Source: Myxococcus landrumus
Lineage (GTDB): Bacteria; Myxococcota; Myxococcia; Myxococcales; Myxococcaceae
Length of the DNA: 64,000 nucleotides
Direction: 5' to 3'
Assembly: GCF_017301635.1 (NCBI RefSeq)
Contig: NZ_CP071091.1
Span: 10,036,501-10,100,500, forward strand
The translations under genes and the position numbers were made by a program. A model generated the notes under the pieces. That model made no database searches. It was not told the DNA's origin and saw only the letters and a list, made by a program, of their open reading frames with translations. Each line of letters starts with the position of its first letter. The first letter of the stretch is position 1. Shown piece by piece: positions 23,137-32,900 of the stretch.

Positions 23137-25638
23137 TTACTGGCAGGCCTCGCACGCTTCCGGGTTTTCCAGCGAGCACGCGACAGCCTCGGCGTCCGTC
23201 ACCGGGGCAGCGGCCGCGACGGGTGCGGGCGTGACGGGCGCGGTGGCCGTGGCGCCGTTGCCGGACACCGTGGCCTTGGCGATGCGCGTGGCCGGGCGCG
23301 AGCGCATGTAATACGTCGTCTTCAGCCCCTTCTGCCATGCGTAGAAGTACATGGAGGAGAGCTTGCCGATGTTCGGCGTCTCCACGAAGAGGTTGAGCGA
23401 CTGGCTCTGGTCGATGAAGGCGCCGCGGTCCGCCGCCATGTCGATGAGCGAGCGCATGGGCAGCTCCCACGCCGTGCGGTAGATGGCGCGCAGGCTCTCG
23501 GGCAGCTCGGTGAGGTCCTGGATGCTGCCCTCGGCGAGCTTGATGCGGTTGCGCACCCCCTCGTTCCAGATGCCGAGCGCCTGGAGGTCGCGCACCAGGT
23601 AGCGGTTCACCTGGAGGAAGTCGCCCGACAGCGTCTCGCGCTTGAAGAGGTTGGAGACCTGCGGCTCGATGCACTCGTAGCAGCCGGCGATGGACGCAAT
23701 CGTCGCGGTGGGCGCGATGGCGATCATCAGCGAGTTGCGCAGGCCGTGCTTCATGATGCGCGCACGCAGCGCGTCCCAGCGGGCCGGGTCCTCCGGCGTC
23801 ACGCCCCAGCTGTCGAACTGGAACTCGCCCTTGGCCGCCCGCGTCTCCGGGAAGGACGGGTGAGCGCCGAACTGCTCGGCCAGCTCGCACGAGGTCGTCA
23901 ACGCCGCGAAGTAGATCTCCTCCGAAATCTTCTTCGACAGCGCGCGCGCCTCGGGGGCGTCGAACGGGAGCTTGAGCTGGAAGAAGACGTCCTGGAGGCC
24001 CATGAGGCCCAGGCCCACCGGACGCCAGCGGCGGTTGGAATCACCGGCGGTGGGGATGGGGTAGTAGTTGAGGTCGATGACGCGGTCGAGCTGCTTGAGC
24101 GCGAGCTGGGCGTTGGCGCGCAGGCGCTCGAAGTCGAACTTCCCGTCCACCACCATGCGGCCCAGGTTCAGCGAGCCCAGGTTGCACACCGCCGTCTCAC
24201 CCTGGCTGGTCACCTCCAGGATTTCGGTGCACAGGTTGGACAGGTGGATGACGTTCTGGGGCAGCCCGGTCTGGTTGCTCTTGCGGTTGCTGATGTCCTT
24301 GAAGGTCATCCAGCCGTTGCCGGTCTGCGCCAGCGTCTTCATCATCCGGGCGTAGAGGTCGCGCGCCTTCACCTTGCGCATGGCCAGGCCGGAGGCCTCC
24401 GCCTCCACGTACGCCTTCTCGAACTCCGCGCCGTACAGGTCCGTGAGGTGGGGGACGACCTTCGGGTCGAACAGGCTCCAGTCGCCCTCCGACTCCACGC
24501 GCTTCATGAACAGGTCCGGCACCCAGTTGGCCAGGTTCAGGTTGTGGGTGCGGCGGGCCTCGTCACCGGTGTTGTCGCGCAGCTCGAGGAAGTCCTCGAT
24601 GTCCGCGTGCCACGACTCCAGGTACACGCAGCACGCGCCCTTGCGCTTGCCGCCCTGGTTCACCGCGGCGACGGAGGCGTCCAGCGTCTTGAGCCAGGGG
24701 ACGATGCCGTTGGAGTGGCCGTTGGTGGAGCGGATGAGCGAGCCGCGCGCACGCACGCGGTGGTAGCCCACGCCGATGCCGCCGGAGAACTTGGACAGCA
24801 TCGCGATGTCCGAGTACTTCCGGTAGATGGCGTCCAGGTCGTCGGCGGGCGAGTCCAGCAGGAAGCAGCTGGAGAGCTGCTCGTGGCGCGTGCCGGAGTT
24901 GAAGAGGGTGGGGGAGCTGGGCAGGTACTCCAGCGAGCTGAAGAGCCGGTACAGCTCGATGGCCTCGCGCGCGTTGTCGCCGCTCAGCGCGCACGCCACG
25001 CGCAGGAAGAACTCCTGCGGCGTCTCCAGCACCTCGCGCGTCTGCGGGTTCTTCAGGAGGTAGCGGTCGTAGACGGTGCGCAGGCCGAAGTACTCGAACA
25101 GGTCGTTGCGAGTCGGGTCGATGGCCGCGTTGAGCTTGCGCGCGTTGGCCTGGACGAACTGGAGGAGCCGGTCCGCGATGAGGCCGTGCTTGTGGCCCGC
25201 GGCGACGGACTGGCTGAAGGAGTGGATGTCCTGGTTGCTGACCTCCTTCTGGATGAAGGTGGCGAGCAGCCGCGCGGAGAGGCGCGCGTACTCGGGCTCC
25301 TCGACGATGAGGGCGGCGGCCGTCTGGATGGAGAGGCTGTCCAGCTCGCGCGTCGTCGCGCCGTCGTAGAGGCCGGAGATGGTCTTCGTGGCCACGCGCA
25401 TGACGTCCACGCGGGACAGGCCCACGCAGCTCTTGCCCACCGCGCGGACAATCTTGTTCAGGTCCACCGGCTCCGCGGTGCCGTTGCGCTTGCGCACGCG
25501 CATCTGGGTGGAGGTGAAGTCGCTCGTGGTGGGCGTGGGCTCACTGGCCACGCTCGCGGTGGGCCCAGGGTGACCATTGGGCGCGGGCGGAACAGGCATG
25601 GGCGCGGGGCTGGGCTTCACGGGCGTTTCGAAGTTCAC
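23137..25638 (-). CDS. nrdA: Ribonucleoside-diphosphate reductase, alpha subunit (class I) with ATP-cone
   Basis: About 833 residues from a GTG with GGAG ten bases upstream. Reduces NDPs to dNDPs. After a Pro/Thr-rich leader of about 45 residues comes an ATP-cone (MRVRKRNGTAEPVDLNKIVR) for dATP feedback. Catalytic set: first redox Cys in EQLSSCFLLDSP, Asn/Cys/Glu in SNLCTEILEV, second Cys in ETAVCNLGSLNLG, and the Tyr-Tyr relay in TTYYMRSRP. The C-terminal thioredoxin-accepting CxxC is in EACEACQ, tethered by an Ala/Pro-rich linker. Upstream are a promoter candidate and a strong leader hairpin; nrdB follows. Confidence 0.95.
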   Translation of the reverse strand: MNFETPVKPSPAPMPVPPAPNGHPGPTASVASEPTPTTSDFTSTQMRVRKRNGTAEPVDLNKIVRAVGKSCVGLSRVDVMRVATKTISGLYDGATTRELDSLSIQTAAALIVEEPEYARLSARLLATFIQKEVSNQDIHSFSQSVAAGHKHGLIADRLLQFVQANARKLNAAIDPTRNDLFEYFGLRTVYDRYLLKNPQTREVLETPQEFFLRVACALSGDNAREAIELYRLFSSLEYLPSSPTLFNSGTRHEQLSSCFLLDSPADDLDAIYRKYSDIAMLSKFSGGIGVGYHRVRARGSLIRSTNGHSNGIVPWLKTLDASVAAVNQGGKRKGACCVYLESWHADIEDFLELRDNTGDEARRTHNLNLANWVPDLFMKRVESEGDWSLFDPKVVPHLTDLYGAEFEKAYVEAEASGLAMRKVKARDLYARMMKTLAQTGNGWMTFKDISNRKSNQTGLPQNVIHLSNLCTEILEVTSQGETAVCNLGSLNLGRMVVDGKFDFERLRANAQLALKQLDRVIDLNYYPIPTAGDSNRRWRPVGLGLMGLQDVFFQLKLPFDAPEARALSKKISEEIYFAALTTSCELAEQFGAHPSFPETRAAKGEFQFDSWGVTPEDPARWDALRARIMKHGLRNSLMIAIAPTATIASIAGCYECIEPQVSNLFKRETLSGDFLQVNRYLVRDLQALGIWNEGVRNRIKLAEGSIQDLTELPESLRAIYRTAWELPMRSLIDMAADRGAFIDQSQSLNLFVETPNIGKLSSMYFYAWQKGLKTTYYMRSRPATRIAKATVSGNGATATAPVTPAPVAAAAPVTDAEAVACSLENPEACEACQ

Positions 25639-26097
25639 GAGCGGCTCACTCCAAACGAAAGGCAAGGCAATGGCGTGGCCCTTGGACAAGCCTCGAGCTT
25701 GCCCTGGGAGCGGTTCCCGAGCCACGAAAATTACTGCACGGATGTGTAGGGGAATAGGTCCGCTCTACCGCCGCGGACCTACCATCTTGGGACGCAACGG
25801 AGGCTCAGCTGACATACGGGGTAGATTGCTGTGTGTAAAGAAACCACAACCCCTCCCTGAGCCCCTTGGGACGCCGCCTGGTTGGTGGGGCGTCACAGAC
25901 CGGGCACAAGGTATGGGGGGCCCCCGTTGGTGTCAACGCGAGATCTAGTGCTCGCGTAGGTCCGACCCTTGCAATCTATGATCGATCTCCAACAGCCATC
26001 GTCACGTTCTCCTCACAACAGTGAGTGAGGAGATTGGCGACGCTCCGTACGAAGGCCATGGAATCAAACCTGGGAGGGAGGATATCCCGGGCCCGGC
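25639..26097. promoter_or_regulatory. nrdA upstream region with promoter candidate, leader hairpin and repeated octamer
   Basis: 459 bases without a gene. On the minus strand TTTACA (25834-25839) and TATGTC (25811-25816) have 17-base spacing. About 25 bases after the predicted start, a perfect 9-bp hairpin, TAGGTCCGC / GCGGACCTA with a 9-base loop (25755-25781), would form in the nrdA leader. The octamer TAGGTCCG occurs again at 25957-25964. I found no clear NrdR boxes and no cobalamin-riboswitch B12 box by eye. Confidence 0.45.
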
Positions 26098-26892
26098 TCA
26101 GGGAGTCGTGCCGGAATCCATCGCATCCCCCACCGGGGACGCCGGCTGCGTGGCCTCCGGAGGCGCGGTGGTGGGGGCAGGTGCGGGCGGGGTCGGCTGT
26201 GACTCCCAGGGTTTGTCCTGGGGCCCACTCAGGGTGTGGACGGCGCGGCGGAGGGACTCCTCCAGGGCGCGGGCGGAGGGGGCTACGACGGTGAGCATCT
26301 GGTTGGCGCTGCGCGCGTGGCGGCTCTGGCTCTCGGCGGCGAGCTTGAGCTGCACCATGGCGTCGCCGATGAGGCGGCGGGCGTCCTCGAGCTTCTGGCG
26401 GGCCTGGTAGTAGGCCACCTCGGTCAGGAGCTTCTGGAGGGTGAGGCGCTGCTCCTCGGTGACGCCGGAGAGCTTCTCCGCGCGGCGGAGGTAGTAGAGG
26501 CCCTGCTCGACGCGGGCGGGCTCCTCGGCGCCGATACGGGGGCGGGCCAGGGACTCCAGGAGGGGGAAGAGGGCCCGGTCCAGCTCATCGCGCTCCGTGA
26601 ACTTGCGGAGGATGAGGGAAGAGACGTCCTGGCCCTCCAGCGGGATGGGGGCGTAGGCGTCCGTCAGCCGAGGGTCCCCGGGGCGGTAGGGCGCGGAGCC
26701 CATGGGGGCCATGCGGCCCTTCATGACGACGAGCTGCCCGTCCACCGGCTCCAGGGTGAAGGTGCGCGCGTTGAGCTGGGAGAGGAGGAAGACGACCAAT
26801 CCGCCCAGCCCCAGAATCACGAAGAAGACGAGCAGCCGCGTGAAGGTCCGCCGTGCCCGATAGCCAAAACCCTGCTGTGCCGTTCCGTTCAT
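26098..26892 (-). CDS. Hypothetical single-pass membrane protein
   Basis: 264 residues, no family recognised. Residues about 16-40 are one transmembrane helix (LLVFFVILGLGGLVVFLLSQ) after a basic N-terminus, so the rest probably faces the periplasm or is anchored outside. A beta-type segment (TFTLEPVDGQLVVMKGRMAP) precedes a helical, tetratricopeptide-like stretch (residues 95-215; EQGLYYLRRAEKLSGVTEEQ, KLEDARRLIGDAMVQLKLAA). The C-terminal 40 residues are Pro/Thr-rich. It is divergent from the giant coiled-coil gene, about 100 bases between starts, so the two may be co-regulated. Confidence 0.7.
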   Translation of the reverse strand: MNGTAQQGFGYRARRTFTRLLVFFVILGLGGLVVFLLSQLNARTFTLEPVDGQLVVMKGRMAPMGSAPYRPGDPRLTDAYAPIPLEGQDVSSLILRKFTERDELDRALFPLLESLARPRIGAEEPARVEQGLYYLRRAEKLSGVTEEQRLTLQKLLTEVAYYQARQKLEDARRLIGDAMVQLKLAAESQSRHARSANQMLTVVAPSARALEESLRRAVHTLSGPQDKPWESQPTPPAPAPTTAPPEATQPASPVGDAMDSGTTP

Positions 26893-26996
26893 GTCGCCTG
26901 CTCTCCTGACGTCCGGGCGCCGGGCCGATTTCGCGGCGCGGCGCTTTCCTTGGGGCGCGGAGGCCCACGGCTATACTCCTACCCCCGAACACACCC

Positions 26997-29900
26997 ATGC
27001 ATCACACATTCCGTCGCATGGGGCCCAGTGAACTGCTGCCCCGCTACATCTTCGCCGAGAGCCTCTTCGCCCGTCGCCGGGTGTTGGAGGTCGACGCGGT
27101 GGCCTCCACCGGAGGCGAGAGCGCCCGTTTCCTCGTGGAGCGGGGGGCTCGCGCGGTGGTGGCCTGTGACGCGGACCTGAAGGCGGTCCATGCGGCGCAG
27201 AAGGCGCATGGTGGGCCCTCGCTGCGTTATCGCGCCAACATCTACGACGACTTCGAGCCGGGCAGCTTCGACGTGGTGCTCGTGGCGGACCTGGCGCCCT
27301 ATGTCCGCGCACCGGAACTCCTGGCGGAGCTGGCGCGGCTGGTGGCGAAGCAGGGCTTCCTCGTGGGCGGCCTTCGCAACGTGGCGGGGCTCGCGCTGCC
27401 GCAGTTGATGGAGGCGGAGGAGGGCGGGGCGCCGCCGACGTACGGGCTGCTGCTGGATGCGCTCCAGGTCCACTTCCCCCATGTGGAGGTGGCCACTCAG
27501 TCGCCGGTGCTGGGGTACCAGCTCGCCTTCGAGAAGGGCGAGGGGCTCCAGGTGGACGGCACCCTCGTGGAGAACGGCGAGGCGGCGTACTTCGTGGTGG
27601 TGGCGGGGCTGGAGCCGTCGCGAGTGGTGGACCCCACGTGGGTCCAGCTCCCGCCGGAGCCGTTGGCCTTCACCCGGGGGAAGATGGATGAGGTGGTCGC
27701 ACGCGCGAAGTCGTGGGAGGAGCGCGGCGCCCGGTTGAAGGAGTCGCTGTCACGGCTTCGCACGGAGCTGACGGACCGCGAGGCGCAGGTCGCCGCGCTC
27801 AAGCCGGAGCTGGAGGATGCTCGGGATGAGGTGGCCCGGCTCACCGCGCAGCTCGAGCAGGCGCGGGGCACGCCGGAGTCCCAGCGGGAGCGGGATGACC
27901 TGGCCGGCAAGCTTCGCCGGCGTGAGCTGGAGCTGCAGGTCGCGCACGAGCGGCTGGGGGATACGGACCGGCGGCTCGCGGCGCAGCGGTTGGATGTGGA
28001 GGCGGCGCAGCGGGCGCAGGCGGAGGCGGGTGTCCAGGTGCTCGCGGCGCAGGAGACGCTCCGGTTGGAGCGGGCTCGCCGCGAGGAGATGACGGCGACG
28101 CTGGAGGAGGCTCGCGAGCGGCTGACCCAGACGTATACCCAGGTTCGCGAGCTGCAGGACGAGCTGTCGTCGCTGCGCATCGACCGGGAGAAGGACCGGC
28201 TCTCCTCGGAGCGCGCGGTGGAGCAGTCCGAGGACCGTCGCCGCGCCGCGGAGGCCGCGCGGGAGCGGGAGCTGCGCATCGCCGAGCAGTACTCGTCGGC
28301 CCTGGCGGCGGTGGAGCACCTGAAGGAAGGGACCACTCGGGCGGAGGAGGCTGCTCGGGTGGCCGCCGCCGCGGTCTCCGTGAAGGAAGCGGAGCTGGCG
28401 CGTGCGGCGCGTGAGCTGACGGATGCGTCGGTCCGCGTGGCGGCGGCGGAAGGGGCGCGGCGGGACGCGGAGGAGCGGCTGGCGGCGCTCGTGGCCGACG
28501 GGCGCGGGCAGGAGACGGAGCTCGTCGCCGCCCGTGAGCGCGAGGAGCGGCTGCTGCGGGAGCTGGCGTCACTCACCGAGGCCGAGGGTTCCGCTCGCGC
28601 CACGGCGCGGAAGCTGGAGGAGTCGCTTCACGAGGCCCGGGAGAGAATCTCGGAGCTGGAGGCGGAGCGGACCCGGCTGGAGGCAGGGCTCACGGGGGCG
28701 CTGGAGGCGGAGCGCTCCGGGCTTCAGGAGCGGCTGTCGTCGATGGAGCGTGCGCTGGAGGAAGCGCGCGCGAAGGCGGAGTCGCTGGGGGAGGACGCGC
28801 GGACCGAGGCCGCGATTCGCGCGGAGACCGAGGCGCGCAAGCAGGAGCTGGAGGAGGAGCGCCAGGCCCTGGTCCGGCGCGTGGTGGAGCTGGAGGCGGA
28901 GGTCTCCACGCTGAGCCGAGGGCGTCGCGAGGATGCCGCGCGGGTGGAGGAGCTCGCGGCGTCGCTTCTGTCGACGCAGTCGGAGCTGGAGTCGGCGCAG
29001 CAGGAGCGCGACTCCACGGCGGGGCTGGCGGCGCGGGTGGGTGGGGAGCTCGATCAGGAGCGAGAGGCTCGGACCGCGGTCGAGGAGGCGCTGCGCGTCT
29101 CCCGTGGCAAGTTGGAGAGCGCGACGCAGCGGCTGGTCGAGGCCGAGACCTCCCTGTCGCGGACGCGTGAGGCATTGGACACGGAGGTCGAGCGGCGCGC
29201 GCGTTGGGAGGCCGCGCTCGCGGATGTCCAGGTCCAGCTTCAAGAGGAGCTCCAGCGGCGCTCCCACGCGGAGGCGTCGCTGGCCGAGGCCCAGGGGCGG
29301 CTCCAAGGAGAGGGCCAGCAGCGAAGTCACGTGGAAGGGACGCTCGCGCAGTTCCAGGCTCGGCTCGAAGCGGAGGTCTCGCGACGTGAGCGTGTCGAGA
29401 CCTCGCTGGCGGAGACCCAGGAACTCTTCGAACAGGCGACCGAGGAGACGGCGCGTGTCGAGGCCGCGCTGGCCGAGGCTCGGGTCCGGATTCAGCAGGG
29501 CGTCGAGGCGAAGGCGGAGGTCGATGCCGCGCTGCTGGAGGCACAGGCTCGTCTCGAGGATGAGGTCGCGGCGAAGGCGGAGACACAGGCCCGTCTGAAT
29601 GAGGTGAAGGCTCGCGCCTCGGCGGAGCTGGCCGCGGCTCAGGCTCGGATTCAGCAGGAGGCCGACGCGCTGGCGGAGGCCCAGTCCCGTATCGAGGAGC
29701 GCGACGAGGCGAAGGCGGAGGTCGATGCCGCGCTGGCGGAGGCTCAAGCCCGGCTGCGAGAGATGGATGCTCGCGCCTTGGCGGAGTTGGCCGAGGCCCA
29801 GGCGCGTATCCAGCAGGGCGCTGATGCGAAGGATGCGGTGGCCGCCGCGCTCGCGGAAGCCCAGGCACGCATCGAGCGAAGCACCACGGCGAAGGCCGAG

Positions 29901-32900
29901 GCAGAAGCTGCGCTGGCAGAGGCGCGGTCTCGTATCGAGGAAGGCGCCGAGGCGAAGGCGGCGGTGGAAGCCGCGCTCGCGGAAGCCCAGGCTCGTATCG
30001 AGGCAGGCGTCGAAGAGAAGGCGGCGGTGGAAGCCGCGCTCGCGGCTGCCCAGGCTCGTATCGAGGCAGGTGTCGAGGCGAAGGCGGCGGTGGAGGCCGC
30101 GCTCGCGGCTGCCCAGGCTCGTATCGAGGCAGGTGTCGAGGCGAAGGCGGCGGTGGAAGCCGCGCTCGCGGAAGCCCAGGCTCGTATCGAGGCAGGCGTC
30201 GAAGAGAAGGCGGCGGTGGAAGCCGCGCTCGCGGAGGCGCGGTCTCGCATCGAGGAAGGGACCGAGGCGAATGCGGCGGTGGACGCCGCGCTCGCGGATG
30301 CCCAGGCTCGTATCGACGAGGGGGCCGAGGCGAAGGCGGCGGTGGAAGCCGCGCTTGCGGCTGCCCAGTCTCGGATCGAGGCAGGCGCCGAAGCCAAGGC
30401 GGCACTGGAGGCCGCGCTCGCGGAGGCCCAGGCGGTCATCGAAGCGAGCGCCGAGGCGAAGGCGGCGGTGGACGCCGAGCTCGCGGAGGTACGTGCGCTC
30501 GCTGAGGAACGCGCCGAGGCGAAGGCTGCGGCGGAGGCCGCGCTCGCGGAAGCCCACGCGCGGATTGCCGCAAACGCCGCGACGAAGGCGGAGACAGAAG
30601 CCGCGCTGACGGAGGCCCAGTCTCGTCTCGATGCGGGCACCGAAGAAAAGGCGGCGGTCGCCGCGTCGCTCGAGAAGGCACAAGCCCGACTGCGCGAGGA
30701 CCTGGCGGAGGCCCAGTCCCGTATCGAGGAAGGTGCCGAGGCGCTGGCGGAGGCCCAGGCCCGACTGTACGAGGTGAATGCGCGGTCCAGTGCCGCGCTG
30801 CCGGACGACCCCCTTCGCCTTCAGGCTGAAGCGGAGCAGCGTGCCCGGCTCGTTGCCGCACTCGAAGAGGCTCGCGAGGGCCTGGCCGCTGAGCGTGAGA
30901 CGCGAGGACAAGAGCCCGCGTCGCTGGTCGACGCGCTCCGGTTGCTGGCCGCCGCGCGTGAGGCGCTGTCGGCGGAGCTGGAGCGGACGCGGGAGCGGGC
31001 TTCTGATGCCGACGCGGTGGTCGCGCGCCTTCAGTCGGAGCTTGCTTCAGAGAAGGACCGCAGGACCCAGGCGGAGTCCGCGTTGGTGGCAGAGCGCGAG
31101 GCGCTGAGCTCGGTCCGCGTGGAACTGGAGACGGAGCGGCAGGAGCGCAGCGATGGCGAGGCCGGACTGGCGCGGGTTCATGAGCGGCTCGAAGGAGAGC
31201 AGCGTGCCCGTTCCGAGCTGGAGTCCTCGCTGGCGCGGGCTCGCGAAGCGCTGTCGACGGAGGCGTCGGCCCGAGCGGAATCCGAGGCCGCGCTGGCGGC
31301 GATGCGTGCCGAGGCCGAGGCCCGTGACCTTCGGGTGCGGGACCTCGAGAAGAGCGCGGAGCAGTCCCTGGCGGAGCTGCGCGAGGCTTCCGAGTCTCGT
31401 GAACGCGAACGTGCACAGGCCGAGGAATCGGCTCGCGAGCTGCGGGAGCGCCTGGAGTCGGAGGTGGCGCTGCGGGCCTCCGCGGAACAGGCCTTGGGCG
31501 ATGCGGAGGCGGCGAAGCGCGCGGTGGATGCGCAGCTCTCCGAGCGGGACTGGTCGCTGCAAGAACTCCAGGCTCAGGCGGAGCGGCTCCGGGAGGAGCT
31601 GCGCGAGAGCGAGGCGCGGGGCTCTCGGCTGTCGGAGTCGGCATCTGCGCACGAGGCCGAGCGTCAGCGGTTCGAGGAGCGGGCGGCGACACAACAGCGC
31701 GAGCTGGAGGAGACCGAGACGGCACTGGAAGCCACGCGCCAGGAGGTGCTGGGGCTGCGCGGTGAGATGAACCATCTGATGGCGGCGCGGCAGGATGCGA
31801 TGCGCCTGGGGATGGAGCTTCAGCGCGCCATGGCCGCGTTGCACGAGCGGGGCATGCACATCACCCGGCTCGACGCGGAGTTGGTGGACGCGCAGGACCG
31901 GTTGGCGGCCCAGCGCGAGAACGCCGAGTTGTTGATGGTGCAGTTGGAGACGGCTCGCCGCTTCGCGGGGAAGGCCACCGCGATGGAGACCTCGCTCGAG
32001 AGCGAGCGTGCCGCGCTGGAGAGCACTCGGGCGGAGCTGGCGCGAGTCACCGAGAGTGCCCGGGCGGAGCAGGAGCGTGTCTCGGCGCTGGAGGCGCAAT
32101 GGGAGCAGGCTCGCTCGGACTGGGCGTCGAAGCTCACCGAGTCGACGGCCCTGCTCGATGCCGAGCGCACGGCAAAGGCGTCGCTGGAGTCGAAGCTCGC
32201 CGAGACGACGGCCCAGCTCGAATCGGCGCGGATGAGCACCCAGGAGCTGGAGTCTCGGCTCACGGAGACCGCGTCGCAGCTCGGTGTCCATCGGAACGAC
32301 ACCATCGAGCTGGAGTTGAAGCTCACGGAGTCGGTGGCTCAGCTCAACGCGCAGCGGAACGACATCGTGGAGCTGGAGTCCAAGCTCGTGGAGACGACCG
32401 CCCAGCTCGACGCGAAGCGCACGACGGCCGATGCGTTGGAGTCGAAGCTCGCGGAGACGGTGGCCTGGCTCGAGGCGGAGCGAACCGCGAAGGATTCCCT
32501 CGAGTCGCAGCTCTCGGAGTCGACCGCCCGGTTCGAGGCGGAGCACACGAACAGCGACGCGTTGCAGTCGAAGCTCACTGAGTCGACGGCGCAGCTCGAA
32601 GCGGAGCGCATGAGCAAGGTCGAGCTGGAGTCGAAGCTCACCGAATCGGCGGCTTCTCTCGAGGAAACGCGCACGAGCAAGGTCGAGCTGGAGTCGAAGC
32701 TCACGAGCACCCTGGCCCTGCTGGAGGAAGTGCGGGCGAGCAAGGACGCCCTGGAGGCCCGTCTCTCCGAGTCCGCCTCCCTGCTCGACTCCGCACGGAC
32801 AGCCCAGGACGCCTCGGAGTCGAAGCTCGAAGCCCGTATCGCCGAACTGGAGTCCGCCGCCACGGAGAGCGCCACCACCTTCCAGTCGCTGCAAGAGCGC

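Noticed and set aside
23050..25749. 900-codon plus-strand frame antisense to nrdA
   Set aside because: nrdA on the minus strand has all catalytic motifs; the antisense reading is His/Arg/Gly-rich shadow.
25750..26000. NrdR boxes or a cobalamin riboswitch upstream of nrdA
   Set aside because: Looked for the 16-base NrdR palindromes and the B12-box; neither was found by eye.
28569..30911. Repetitive minus-strand frames over the coiled-coil repeats
   Set aside because: The repeats are the mirror of the 63-base coding repeats; no start signal or family similarity.
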